From contig WOYV01000078.1 of assembly GCA_011620585.1 (NCBI GenBank), forward strand, positions 1-64,000: a DNA stretch of 64,000 nt, in the 5' to 3' direction. A program made the position numbers and the translations under genes. The stretch is from Draconibacterium sp. GTDB lineage: Bacteria > Bacteroidota > Bacteroidia > Bacteroidales > Prolixibacteraceae. This document shows positions 45,149 through 54,092 of this stretch, in pieces. Within the stretch, counting starts at the first letter, position 1. Every line of letters begins with the position of its first letter. Below the pieces are notes generated by a model, which was not told where the DNA came from, made no database searches, and worked only from the letters and a program-made list of their open reading frames with translations.

Positions 45149-45614
45149 GTTCGTAGTTTTTAGGTTAGCAAATTTTACGTTTTTTAGTCAGATGTTTTTC
45201 AGTAATAAATGGTTGCGTAAGAAATCAAAAATTGTTGTAGGTTCATCAGTGAATCAAGTGTTTTGTGAATTGGGTTAAAAGTAAACAAAATTCACTGCAA
45301 ATACAATGTTGTTTAACAAAGAGTTAGTCTATCTTATTTTATGGGTTAAAGCTCGGTTTGTATCGAATTGATTAACCCCGGTTTTAAACGTGGGGTAGGC
45401 AAGCCTAGCTTAAAAAAGGTTTCAGCCATAATAGAATAGTGGAGCAAAACTTTGTGTTTCTTTGGGGCTTTCAGTGCTATTAGTTACGTATTAAATTAAA
45501 TTTGAGAAGGCATTCTCCCTACATCCTGCATTAAAGCCTTTTTTCGGGTTGACCCCTGAAAAAATTTCTATATTTGCATATTTTTTAAAATCAGCAGATT
45601 AGGAAGAGTTTCTT
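45149..45614. other. Gap ahead of ileS
   Basis: This 466-base AT-rich gap holds no convincing gene. At 45376-45407 there are two adjacent inverted repeats, CCCC/GGGG with a 12-base loop and TAGGC-AA-GCCTA, whose role is unknown. The ileS promoter is at 45549-45576. Confidence 0.5.
45549..45576 (+). promoter_or_regulatory. Promoter of ileS
   Basis: TTG (45549-45551), 17 bases, then TATATTTG (45569-45576), a perfect -7 match. The leader would be about 30 bases. Confidence 0.65.
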
Positions 45615-48600
45615 ATGAGTAATAAATTTCAGGAATACAAACAATTAGATTTATCTCAAGTCAACAAAGATGTGCTGGAGCGTTGGGAAAATGATGATAC
45701 TTTTCACAAAAGTATTTCCACGCGCGAAGGGCGCCCTACTTTTGTATTTTACGAAGGCCCGCCATCGGCAAACGGAATGCCCGGCATCCACCACGTAATG
45801 GCGCGCGCTATCAAAGATATTTTCTGTCGTTACAAAACCATGCAGGGTTACCGTGTTCACCGAAAAGCCGGTTGGGACACTCACGGTTTGCCGGTGGAAC
45901 TGAGCGTTGAAAAAGCGCTCGGGATTACCAAAGACGACATTGGCAAAAAAATTTCGGTAGAAGAATACAGCCAGGCCTGTAAAAAAGAGGTGATGAAATA
46001 CACCCGCGAGTGGGAAGACCTCACCCGACTGATGGGCTATTGGGTGAACATGGACGATCCGTATGTAACTTACGACAACCGTTACATCGAGTCGGTGTGG
46101 TGGCTGCTCAAACAGATCTACAACAAAGGCTTGCTTTATAAAGGCTACACCATTCAGCCCTATTCCCCTGCTGCCGGAACCGGTTTAAGTTCGCACGAGC
46201 TGAACCAGCCGGGTTGCTACCGCGACGTAAAAGATACCACTGCCATTGCGCAGTTCAAAGCCATTCGCAACGAGCGTTCAGAATTTCTTTTTGAAGGAGT
46301 GGACACTGATCTGTATTTTCTGGCCTGGACCACCACTCCGTGGACATTACCATCGAATACCGCGCTTTGTGTGGGCCCGAAGATCAACTATGTAAAAGTA
46401 CTTTCGTTCAACCCTTATACCGGCGAACCGGCGACATTGATCCTGGCAAAAGAATTGTTCCCGGTTTATTTCAGTCCGAAGAATGCTGAACTGGCTTTAG
46501 AAGACTACAAACCAGGAGACAAAAATATTCCTTATAAAGTGCTGGCTGAATACATTGGCGAGGAATTAAAAGGTGTTCAGTACGAACAACTGATCGAGTG
46601 GGTGAAACCCGAAGGCAAAGCTTTTGAAGTGATCACCGGCGATTTTGTAACCATCGAAGATGGTACCGGAATTGTTCACATTGCACCTACTTTTGGCGCC
46701 GACGACGACCGCGTGGCCAAACAACACGGCATTTCGCCGCTGGTGGTAAAAGATGTGGATGGCAAAATGCAGGCCCTGGTTGACCGCAAAGGGCGTTTTT
46801 ATCCAACCATTGATCTCGATCCGGAGTTTGTTGAGAAATATGTCAATACCGGGAAGTACCACGAATTTGCCGGTCGTTCGGTGAAAAACGAGTACGACGA
46901 TAAACTCGAAGAAGATGCATCTACTGTGGATATCGATATTTCGGTGATGCTGAAACTGGAAAACAAGGCTTTTAAAATAGAAAAGCATGTACACTCTTAC
47001 CCGCACTGCTGGCGTACTGACAAACCGGTATTGTACTACCCGCTTGATTCGTGGTTTATTAAATCCACTGCGGTGAAAGACAAAATGGTGGAGTTGAACA
47101 AAACCATCAACTGGAAGCCGGTTTCAACAGGAACCGGCCGTTTTGGTAACTGGCTCGAAAACCTGGTCGACTGGAACCTGAGCCGTTCGCGTTTCTGGGG
47201 AACCCCACTACCAATCTGGCGTACCGAAGATGCTTCTGAAGAAATCTGTATCGGTTCGGTAGAAGAACTGATGAATGAAATACAAAAATCGGTCGATGCC
47301 GGATTTATGAATGAAAATCCGTTTGAAGGTTTTGTGGTGGGTGACAACTCCTTGGAAAACTACGATAAGATCGACCTTCATAAATCACATGTCGATCCGA
47401 TTGTTTTGGTTTCGCCAACAGGACGCCAAATGTTCCGCGAGACCGACCTGATTGATGTTTGGTTCGATTCGGGCGCGATGCCTTATGCACAACGTCACTT
47501 CCCCTTCGAGTGGAAGGAAAATTTCAAAGAAGTGTTCCCGGCTGACTTTATTGCCGAGGGCGTTGACCAGACTCGTGGCTGGTTCTTTACTTTGCATGCC
47601 ATTGCTACCATGATAGATGAATCGGTAGCTTTCAAAAATATTATTTCGAACGGCTTGGTGCTCGACAAAAACGGCATGAAAATGTCGAAACGGTTAGGCA
47701 ATGCAGTCGATCCTTTTGAAACGATCGAAAATTACGGCTCTGACCCGCTGCGCTGGTACCTTATTACCAACGCACAACCCTGGGACAACCTGAAATTTGA
47801 TATTTCCGGGGTAGAAGAAGTAAAACGTAAGTTCTTCGGAACGCTATACAATACGTACAATTTCTTCGCATTGTACGCCAATGTCGATAATTTTAAATAT
47901 ACCGAAGAAGAAATACCGGTAACAGAACGTCCTGAGATCGACCGCTGGATCATCTCGCTTCTCAACTCGTTGATTAAAGAAGTGGGCGAAAGCTACGAAA
48001 GCTACGAACCCACCCGTGCAGGTCGTGCCATTTCGGAATTTGTTACAGAAAACCTGAGTAACTGGTTTGTCCGCCTGGGCCGTAAACGTTATTGGGGAGG
48101 CGAATATTCTACGGATAAAATTTCGGCGTTTCAAACGCTTTATTCCTGTTTGGTAACCGTCGCCAAATTAATGGCACCCATCGCCCCATTTTATGCCGAT
48201 CAATTGTTTACCGACCTGAACAAGGTTACCGGCAAAGAAACCGACCAAAGTGTTCATCTGGCTGATTTCCCGGCTTTCGAACAACCCTTGATTAATAAGG
48301 AACTGGAAGAAAAGATGGACATTGCACAACGTGCTTCGTCGATGATCCTGGCACTTCGGCGCAAGGAAAAACTGAAAGTACGTCAGCCGCTGGCCAAAAT
48401 CATGGTGCCGGTGCTAAACCCTAATTTCAAAGAACAATTTGAAGCTGTGGCAAACATTATCCTGGCCGAAGTAAACGTAAAAGAAGTTGAGTTTTTAACC
48501 GATACTGAAGGAGTGATCAAGAAACGGATCAAACCGAATTTTAAAACACTTGGACCCAAATACGGCAAGATCATGAAACAAATCTCGGCGGTAGTGAATC

Positions 48601-49049
48601 AGTTCGATCAGTCGACTATCGCGGCTTTGGAAAGCGCCGGAGAATACCAAATTGTTGCCGGAGATGAAAAAGTGATTCTTACTTTGGAAGACGTCGAAAT
48701 CCAGACCGAAGATATTCCGGGATGGACAGTGGCCACCGAAGGCCACATGACTATCGCACTCGATATTAATGTTACGGATGAATTGAAACAAGAGGGAATT
48801 GCGCGCGAGTTCATCAACAAAATTCAGAACCTGCGCAAAGACAGCAATTTTGAGGTAACCGACCGTATCCGCATCGTAATTGAAAAACACGACGCATTTA
48901 ATTCCGCGATCGAAAACCACCGTGAATATATTTGCGTACAAACGCTTGCCGAGTCGCTAACACTGGTAGATAGCGTTGATTCGCCAAAAGCCAGTACAGT
49001 GGAAATCGATAAGGATGTATTGGCAAAGATTGAAGTAGAAAAGTTATAA
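45615..49049 (+). CDS. ileS: Isoleucyl-tRNA synthetase
   Basis: This 1144-residue class I synthetase has a HIGH-type motif in GMPGIHHVMARA, a large CP1 editing insert (WTTTPWTLPSNTAL) and KMSKR in NGMKMSKRLGN. Length and the long C-terminal region fit the eukaryote-like IleS type used by many Bacteroidota, which is known for mupirocin tolerance in other organisms. It charges tRNA-Ile and edits valine. A clean promoter precedes it and a dksA-like gene follows. Confidence 0.97.
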   Translation: MSNKFQEYKQLDLSQVNKDVLERWENDDTFHKSISTREGRPTFVFYEGPPSANGMPGIHHVMARAIKDIFCRYKTMQGYRVHRKAGWDTHGLPVELSVEKALGITKDDIGKKISVEEYSQACKKEVMKYTREWEDLTRLMGYWVNMDDPYVTYDNRYIESVWWLLKQIYNKGLLYKGYTIQPYSPAAGTGLSSHELNQPGCYRDVKDTTAIAQFKAIRNERSEFLFEGVDTDLYFLAWTTTPWTLPSNTALCVGPKINYVKVLSFNPYTGEPATLILAKELFPVYFSPKNAELALEDYKPGDKNIPYKVLAEYIGEELKGVQYEQLIEWVKPEGKAFEVITGDFVTIEDGTGIVHIAPTFGADDDRVAKQHGISPLVVKDVDGKMQALVDRKGRFYPTIDLDPEFVEKYVNTGKYHEFAGRSVKNEYDDKLEEDASTVDIDISVMLKLENKAFKIEKHVHSYPHCWRTDKPVLYYPLDSWFIKSTAVKDKMVELNKTINWKPVSTGTGRFGNWLENLVDWNLSRSRFWGTPLPIWRTEDASEEICIGSVEELMNEIQKSVDAGFMNENPFEGFVVGDNSLENYDKIDLHKSHVDPIVLVSPTGRQMFRETDLIDVWFDSGAMPYAQRHFPFEWKENFKEVFPADFIAEGVDQTRGWFFTLHAIATMIDESVAFKNIISNGLVLDKNGMKMSKRLGNAVDPFETIENYGSDPLRWYLITNAQPWDNLKFDISGVEEVKRKFFGTLYNTYNFFALYANVDNFKYTEEEIPVTERPEIDRWIISLLNSLIKEVGESYESYEPTRAGRAISEFVTENLSNWFVRLGRKRYWGGEYSTDKISAFQTLYSCLVTVAKLMAPIAPFYADQLFTDLNKVTGKETDQSVHLADFPAFEQPLINKELEEKMDIAQRASSMILALRRKEKLKVRQPLAKIMVPVLNPNFKEQFEAVANIILAEVNVKEVEFLTDTEGVIKKRIKPNFKTLGPKYGKIMKQISAVVNQFDQSTIAALESAGEYQIVAGDEKVILTLEDVEIQTEDIPGWTVATEGHMTIALDINVTDELKQEGIAREFINKIQNLRKDSNFEVTDRIRIVIEKHDAFNSAIENHREYICVQTLAESLTLVDSVDSPKASTVEIDKDVLAKIEVEKL

Positions 49050-49134
49050 TGTAAAAAGACCAGCCTCAGAAAAATTTATTGTTTTTTTGATTACTTTAGA
49101 GGCTTCTTGAAAAACAGGAAAGAACTAAAACCTT

Positions 49135-49518
49135 ATGGTTATGGGAGAGAAAAACAGATACACGGATGAAGAGTTGAACGAATTCAAAGAAATCATCAAT
49201 AAAAAGCTTGCCAAAGCGCAGGAAGATTACGAGATGTACAAGAATTCGATTACTCAGGGCGATGGAAATGATATTTCCGATACCTCGCCAACATTTAAGA
49301 TCCTGGAAGAAGGAGCTGCTACACTTTCGAAAGAAGAAGCAGGAAAACTTGCACAGCGCCAGCAAAAGTTCATACAGCACTTACAGGCTGCTTTGATTCG
49401 CATCGAGAATAAAACATACGGAATCTGTCGCGAAACAGGCAAACTCATTTCGAAAGAAAGATTACGGGCCGTTCCGCACGCCACTCTGAGTATCGATGCT
49501 AAAAAGGATCAAAAATAA
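49135..49518 (+). CDS. DksA/TraR-family protein
   Basis: This 127-residue protein has an acidic coiled-coil first half (YTDEELNEFKEIINKKLAKAQEDYE), the GDGNDISDTS linker, and a C-terminal DksA-like segment (RIENKTYGICRETGKLISKERL, VPHATLS). The zinc-finger segment keeps only one Cys instead of two CxxC pairs, so zinc is probably not bound. DksA-type proteins bind the secondary channel of RNA polymerase and adjust transcription during starvation. The gene lies between ileS and lspA, a conserved setting in Bacteroidota. Confidence 0.88.
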   Translation: MVMGEKNRYTDEELNEFKEIINKKLAKAQEDYEMYKNSITQGDGNDISDTSPTFKILEEGAATLSKEEAGKLAQRQQKFIQHLQAALIRIENKTYGICRETGKLISKERLRAVPHATLSIDAKKDQK

Positions 49519-49539
49519 GTAGAAGATAATATTAAAAGT

Positions 49540-49583
49540 TGCTCTTCGAAACCATGATGAAAGGAAATTCGGAGAGCATTTTT
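49540..49583 (+). terminator. Terminator after the dksA-like gene
   Basis: TGCTCTTCGAA and TTCGGAGAGCA form an 11-pair stem with one G-U pair and a 17-base loop, followed by TTTTTATTT. Confidence 0.8.
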
Positions 49584-49599
49584 ATTTGAATAAAAGGAC

Positions 49600-50262
49600 A
49601 TGTCGAGAACTGTAAAATCATTACTGATCATCTTTGCTATCCTAATCGTCGACCAGGTTCTGAAAATCTGGATCAAAACTCATATGTCGATTGGCGACGA
49701 GATTGTTGTTTTTAAAGACTGGTTCATCCTTCATTTTGTTGAAAACAACGGGATGGCTTTTGGTTTCGAATTTAATGGAAATTACGGGAAACTTTTCCTG
49801 AGCGTTTTCCGGATGCTGGCTGTGATTGCCATTGGCTGGTACCTCTTTAAGCTCACTAAACAAAAAAACAATCCATTTGGGTTTATCGTTTGTATCTCGC
49901 TCATTTTCGCAGGTGCTATCGGTAATATCATCGATAGTTTGTTTTACGGAATGATTTTTAACCATAGCTACGGGCAAGTTGCCACACTGTTTCCGGAAAG
50001 TGGGGGATATTCCAGTTTCCTGCATGGCCGCGTAGTCGATATGTTTTATTTCCCTATACTCGAGGGGCGCTATCCCGGGTGGATCCCGAAAATTGGGGGA
50101 AACCCTTTCATTTTCTTCCGTCCGGTTTTTAATATAGCCGACTCTGCCATTACCGTTGGTATTTTTTCTATCCTGATTTTTTACCGGGGATATTTCAATA
50201 AAAAAGAAGAAATGGCAGAACCAGTAGAACCGGATGCATCTGTTGTTAAAGAAAATAAATAG
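49600..50262 (+). CDS. lspA: Lipoprotein signal peptidase
   Basis: This 220-residue protein has four membrane helices and the two catalytic aspartates, Asp112 in GNIIDSL and Asp147 in GRVVDMFYFP, plus ENNGMAFG in the first loop. It removes signal peptides from prolipoproteins, which matters here because many products in this window are lipoproteins. The insert between the catalytic residues (FPESGGYSSFLHG) is typical for Bacteroidota LspA. The start codon lies 17 bases after a terminator, so it may be transcribed separately or by read-through. Confidence 0.96.
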   Translation: MSRTVKSLLIIFAILIVDQVLKIWIKTHMSIGDEIVVFKDWFILHFVENNGMAFGFEFNGNYGKLFLSVFRMLAVIAIGWYLFKLTKQKNNPFGFIVCISLIFAGAIGNIIDSLFYGMIFNHSYGQVATLFPESGGYSSFLHGRVVDMFYFPILEGRYPGWIPKIGGNPFIFFRPVFNIADSAITVGIFSILIFYRGYFNKKEEMAEPVEPDASVVKENK

Positions 50263-50357
50263 CATTTGTTAAACGCGTGTTTTGCAAGGATGGTCGAAAA
50301 GGCTGAAAATAGAGCATTTATCTTACCTTTGTAACCTTATCTCGATTTCATAAAATC

Positions 50358-51833
50358 ATGGGAAATCAACTGTTTATTTACAACACATTAAGTCGTAAAA
50401 AGGAAGCGTTTAAACCTCTGGTTGAAGGCAGGGTAGGATTGTATGTTTGCGGACCGACAGTTTACAGCGATTCGCACCTTGGGCACGCAAGGCCGTATAT
50501 AACCTTCGACCTCTTGTATCGGTATCTTACTTTTCAGGGAAACAAGGTCAGGTATGTAAGAAATATTACCGATGTAGGCCATCTCGAAGACGAGGTGGAG
50601 GGAGCCGGCGAAGACAGGATCACAAAAAAGGCGCGTATTGAGCAACTCGAGCCAATGGAAGTGGTTCAGAAATATATGAACTCCTTTCATCGGAATATGG
50701 AAAACCTGAATATTTTACCGCCGAGTATTGAGCCCCGTGCCTCGGGTCATATCCTCGAGCAGCAGGAAATGGTTCAGCAGATCCTCGACAATGGCTTTGC
50801 ATACGAAACCAATGGCTCGGTTTATTTCGATGTGGAAAAATACAACCAGAAACACAAATACGGTATTCTTTCGGGCCGCAATCTCGACGATATTAAAACC
50901 AATACCCGCGAACTCGACGGACAGAGCGAGAAGAAGAACTCATTTGATTTTGCACTATGGAAAAAAGCTTCACCGGAACATATTATGCGCTGGCCATCAA
51001 AATGGAGCGATGGTTTCCCCGGTTGGCACCTTGAATGTTCGGTTATGAGTACCAAATATTTAGGCGAGCACTTTGATATTCACGGGGGAGGAATGGATCT
51101 GACTTTTCCGCATCACGAGTGCGAGATCGCACAAAATACAGCATGTTCGGGAAGTGGAGCGGTTCGTTACTGGATGCACAACAACATGATAACCATCAAC
51201 GGGCAGAAAATGGCGCGTTCGCTGGGGAATTTCATCACGTTAAAAGAGCTTTTCACCGGGAAACACGAATTGCTGTACCAGGCTTATTCTCCCATGACAA
51301 TACGCTTTTTTATTTTGCAGGCTCACTACCGCAGCACCATCGATTTCTCGAATGAAGCGCTGCAGGCGTCGGAAAAAGGATTGGAACGTTTGATGGCCGC
51401 GATGAAAACACTTGGCGAATTAAAAGCTTCGGATAGTTCAACTGTAGAAGTGGCCCCGATAATGGAAAAATGCTTTGCCGCCATAAACGACGACCTGAAC
51501 AGTCCGATTGCGATTGCCCATCTTTTCGACGGGGTGAAGATGATCAATTCGATAAAAGCAGGCTCGGAGAAAATTTCGCCTGCCGACCTCGATGAATTAA
51601 AAGAATTCTACCAGACTTTTGTTTTTGATATTCTCGGACTTAAAGACGAAGAAATGCCAGTTACCGGAAACAATCAAACGCTGGATGGAGCAATGGAATT
51701 GCTGATTAGCCTGCGTAAAGATGCCAAGGCGAACAAAGACTGGGCTACTGCCGATAAAATCCGCGACGAGTTGAATGCCATTGGAATCGAATTAAAAGAC
51801 ACAAAAGACGGGGTGGAATGGAGCCTTAAATGA
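50358..51833 (+). CDS. cysS: Cysteinyl-tRNA synthetase
   Basis: This 491-residue class I synthetase has the zinc-ligand start [18 protein letters not shown] (HLGH is its HIGH box), the [10 protein letters not shown] zinc region and KMARSLGN as the KMSKS motif. It charges tRNA-Cys. A -7-like TACCTTTG lies at 50324-50331 upstream, without a clear -33 element. Confidence 0.97.
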   Translation: MGNQLFIYNTLSRKKEAFKPLVEGRVGLYVCGPTVYSDSHLGHARPYITFDLLYRYLTFQGNKVRYVRNITDVGHLEDEVEGAGEDRITKKARIEQLEPMEVVQKYMNSFHRNMENLNILPPSIEPRASGHILEQQEMVQQILDNGFAYETNGSVYFDVEKYNQKHKYGILSGRNLDDIKTNTRELDGQSEKKNSFDFALWKKASPEHIMRWPSKWSDGFPGWHLECSVMSTKYLGEHFDIHGGGMDLTFPHHECEIAQNTACSGSGAVRYWMHNNMITINGQKMARSLGNFITLKELFTGKHELLYQAYSPMTIRFFILQAHYRSTIDFSNEALQASEKGLERLMAAMKTLGELKASDSSTVEVAPIMEKCFAAINDDLNSPIAIAHLFDGVKMINSIKAGSEKISPADLDELKEFYQTFVFDILGLKDEEMPVTGNNQTLDGAMELLISLRKDAKANKDWATADKIRDELNAIGIELKDTKDGVEWSLK

Positions 51834-51852
51834 TTGTATAATGAAGAATGAT

Positions 51853-51900
51853 GATTAACGATTGACGAGAAGGAAAATCTGCAATCTCAAATCGTTAATC
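51853..51900. repeat. Inverted repeat GATTAACGATT / AATCGTTAATC in the cysS-ribE gap
   Basis: This is an 11-bp perfect inverted repeat with a 26-base loop, followed at 51903-51918 by AATTCGTAAATCAAAA, which also occurs at 44426-44441. It looks like a dispersed AT-rich intergenic repeat. Only the 16-mer is seen twice in this window. Confidence 0.5.
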
Positions 51901-51924
51901 GAAATTCGTAAATCAAAATAGATT

Positions 51925-52536
51925 ATGTTTTCAGGAATAGTAGAAGAATACGGAACAGTAACCAAGATTGAAAAAGATCAGGAGAATGTGCATTTCACAC
52001 TCACCTGTTCATTTGCTGATCAGCTTAAAGTAGACCAGAGTTTGTCGCACAACGGAGTGTGCTTGACAGTAGTTTGGGTCGATAAGGAAAAAAAATTATA
52101 CAAGGTCACGGCTATTAAGGAAACGCTTTTAAAATCGAATCTGGGTTTGTTGGAAGTGGGTTCGAAAGTGAACCTCGAACGCAGCATGATGATGAACGGA
52201 CGTTTGGATGGTCACATCGTTCAGGGGCATGTTGACCAAACTGCTGTCTGCAAAAAAGTGGAAGAAGCCGATGGAAGTTGGTACTACACATTTGAATACG
52301 ACTTCGATATTGAGAAAGCCAAACAAGGCTACATGACGGTTGAAAAAGGTTCGGTAACTGTAAATGGTGTGAGCCTGACTGTAGTAAATTCGAAAGACAA
52401 TTCGTTCCAGGTAGCGATTATTCCGTTTACCCACGAAGTCACCAACTTCCACACCTTTAAAGAAGGAAGTGTAATAAATCTCGAGTTCGACATAATTGGA
52501 AAATACCTGGGCAAGTTGAATTCATTCAATCGGTAA
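51925..52536 (+). CDS. ribE: Riboflavin synthase, alpha chain
   Basis: This 203-residue protein consists of two lumazine-binding repeats. It begins MFSGIVEEYGTV and has the paired motifs SLSHNGVCLTV and SVTVNGVSLTV plus LDGHIVQGHVD. It converts two 6,7-dimethyl-8-ribityllumazines to riboflavin and a pyrimidine. It is a single gene with its own terminator and precedes the pterin genes. Confidence 0.96.
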   Translation: MFSGIVEEYGTVTKIEKDQENVHFTLTCSFADQLKVDQSLSHNGVCLTVVWVDKEKKLYKVTAIKETLLKSNLGLLEVGSKVNLERSMMMNGRLDGHIVQGHVDQTAVCKKVEEADGSWYYTFEYDFDIEKAKQGYMTVEKGSVTVNGVSLTVVNSKDNSFQVAIIPFTHEVTNFHTFKEGSVINLEFDIIGKYLGKLNSFNR

Positions 52537-52557
52537 AATATTGACACAAATAAATAG

Positions 52558-52582
52558 AGGGTCCGTGCAACGGGCCTTTTTT
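52558..52582 (+). terminator. Terminator of ribE
   Basis: AGGGTCCG and CGGGCCTT pair, with two G-U wobbles, around a TGCAA loop, followed by a T-run. Confidence 0.8.
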
Positions 52583-52637
52583 ATGAACTAACAATTGAAA
52601 AATCGGTTATTAGGAACAGATTTGGTAACTTGCATTT

Positions 52638-53366
52638 ATGAATCAGACAGCGCTGATAACAGGAGCTTCGAAACGGATTGGCAGGGCCGTTGTGGAACAT
52701 TTAGCCGGGAAGGGCTGGAATGTGATTGTTCATTACAATAGATCGGCAGAAGACGCCATTTCGCTGGTACAGCAACTGACTGAAAAATATCCAAAACAAT
52801 TGTTTTCTTCTGTTCCTGCAAACCTTGCCAATAGCCACGAAGTGCAAAGCCTGATTCCAGGTATCGTTAGCCAGACCGGGCCTTTTGATTTGCTGGTAAA
52901 CAATGCATCCGTTTTCGATAAAAGTTATCTGAAAGAAACACCGGAGAAACTCTTCGACACACAAATGGAAGTTAATTTTAAAGCCCCGTTTCTTTTGATC
53001 CGCGATTTTGCGGTGCATTGCAGAAAAGGGAACATTATAAATTTTGCAGATACGCGTGTGACCTCGAATAAATCGAATTTTGCAGCTTATTCTTTATCAA
53101 AAAAAGCTTTGTGGGAATTGACCAAAATGGCTGCACTCGAGCTGGCTCCCGAAATCAGGATAAACGCTATCGCTCCGGGAGTTACGCTGGCACCGGCTGG
53201 CGAAGGTGGGGCATATTTGCAGAATCTGGCAAGGGAAATTCCGATGAAACGTCCGGGAGGCAACGACCCAATACTGAAAAGTATCGATTATATTTTGGAA
53301 AATAACTACCTCACCGGGCAACTTTTGTTTGCCGATGGTGGTGAAAATTTGAGTAAAAACGGGTAG
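52638..53366 (+). CDS. SDR oxidoreductase, probable pteridine/dihydrofolate reductase (FolM/PTR1-like)
   Basis: This 242-residue Rossmann protein begins TALITGASKRIGRAVVEHLA. The TGxxxRxG form with an Arg is characteristic of pteridine reductases and FolM. It has LVNNASVFDKS, a YxxxK-type catalytic site (YSLSKKALWELTK) and a typical SDR end. It is three bases upstream of folB, with folK overlapping next, so it belongs to folate or pterin synthesis and may reduce dihydromonapterin or dihydrofolate. General SDR activity on another substrate cannot be excluded by sequence alone. Confidence 0.85.
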   Translation: MNQTALITGASKRIGRAVVEHLAGKGWNVIVHYNRSAEDAISLVQQLTEKYPKQLFSSVPANLANSHEVQSLIPGIVSQTGPFDLLVNNASVFDKSYLKETPEKLFDTQMEVNFKAPFLLIRDFAVHCRKGNIINFADTRVTSNKSNFAAYSLSKKALWELTKMAALELAPEIRINAIAPGVTLAPAGEGGAYLQNLAREIPMKRPGGNDPILKSIDYILENNYLTGQLLFADGGENLSKNG

Positions 53367-53369
53367 AAC

Positions 53370-53723
53370 ATGGCAATAATACGTGTAAAAAATCTCCTGA
53401 TCAGGACCTATATTGGGTTTAATCCCGAAGAACTGGTGAACAAACAGGATGTTTTAATCAATCTTGAGATTGAGACCAATATTCCGGAGGAGGCGCTTGA
53501 AGCCGATGAGCCGGCAGGTATTTTTGATTATAAAACCATCACCAAAAGGGTTATCGCACTGGTGCAGGACGGACAGTTTAAGCTGCTGGAAGTGCTCACA
53601 AAAAAAATCCTTGACATAGTGATGGAAGATGAACGGGTTGTACGCGCAAAGGTAGAAGTGGACAAACCGCATGCGTTGCGCTTTGCCGAGTCGGTGTCGC
53701 TGCAAATGGAGGCTAAACGATGA
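53370..53723 (+). CDS. folB: Dihydroneopterin aldolase
   Basis: This 117-residue protein has the family pattern IRVKNLLIRTYIGFNPEE, KQDVLINLEIE, FDYKTITKRVIALV and a conserved Glu and Lys region (VEVDKPHALRFAESVSLQ). It cleaves dihydroneopterin to 6-hydroxymethyl-dihydropterin, the substrate of FolK. The end overlaps the folK start by four bases (ATGA). Confidence 0.95.
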   Translation: MAIIRVKNLLIRTYIGFNPEELVNKQDVLINLEIETNIPEEALEADEPAGIFDYKTITKRVIALVQDGQFKLLEVLTKKILDIVMEDERVVRAKVEVDKPHALRFAESVSLQMEAKR

Positions 53724-54088
53724 ACACCTGTATTATCGGTATTGGTTCGAACATCAATCCCGAAACCAACATTGCCGACATGCTCGACATTCTTCGCACA
53801 AAAGTGGAAGTCATCAAAGTTTCTCCGATGATTATTACTAAACCGATTGGCATTAAGGATCAACCTGACTATACCAACGGGGCAGTTAAGATTGAAACAG
53901 AACTCGAACAGGACGATCTTAACCGAATGCTGAAATCGATTGAAGATGAGCTGGGACGCGATAGAAGCGGCCTGAAATTTGGCCCAAGAACGATGGATCT
54001 GGATATCGTTATGTGGAACGGAGAAATCGTAGATCCGGATTATTACACCCGCGACTTTCTGGAGAAAAGTGTAAAGGCTGTCCTGTAA
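53720..54088 (+). CDS. folK: 6-hydroxymethyl-dihydropterin pyrophosphokinase
   Basis: This 122-residue protein has the HPPK start GIGSNINPETNI and the signature GRDRSGLKFGPRTMDLDIVMW, with the paired Asp residues (DLD) that bind magnesium. It is shorter than the usual 150-160 residues because loops are trimmed, as in other Bacteroidota copies. It transfers pyrophosphate from ATP to the pterin. It ends the SDR-folB-folK operon. Confidence 0.93.
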   Translation: MNTCIIGIGSNINPETNIADMLDILRTKVEVIKVSPMIITKPIGIKDQPDYTNGAVKIETELEQDDLNRMLKSIEDELGRDRSGLKFGPRTMDLDIVMWNGEIVDPDYYTRDFLEKSVKAVL

Positions 54089-54092
54089 ATTT

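Noticed and set aside
45376-45407. Riboswitch or T-box ahead of ileS
   Set aside because: The inverted repeats lie upstream of the ileS promoter and no T-box or riboswitch core was recognised, so it would not be in the leader RNA.
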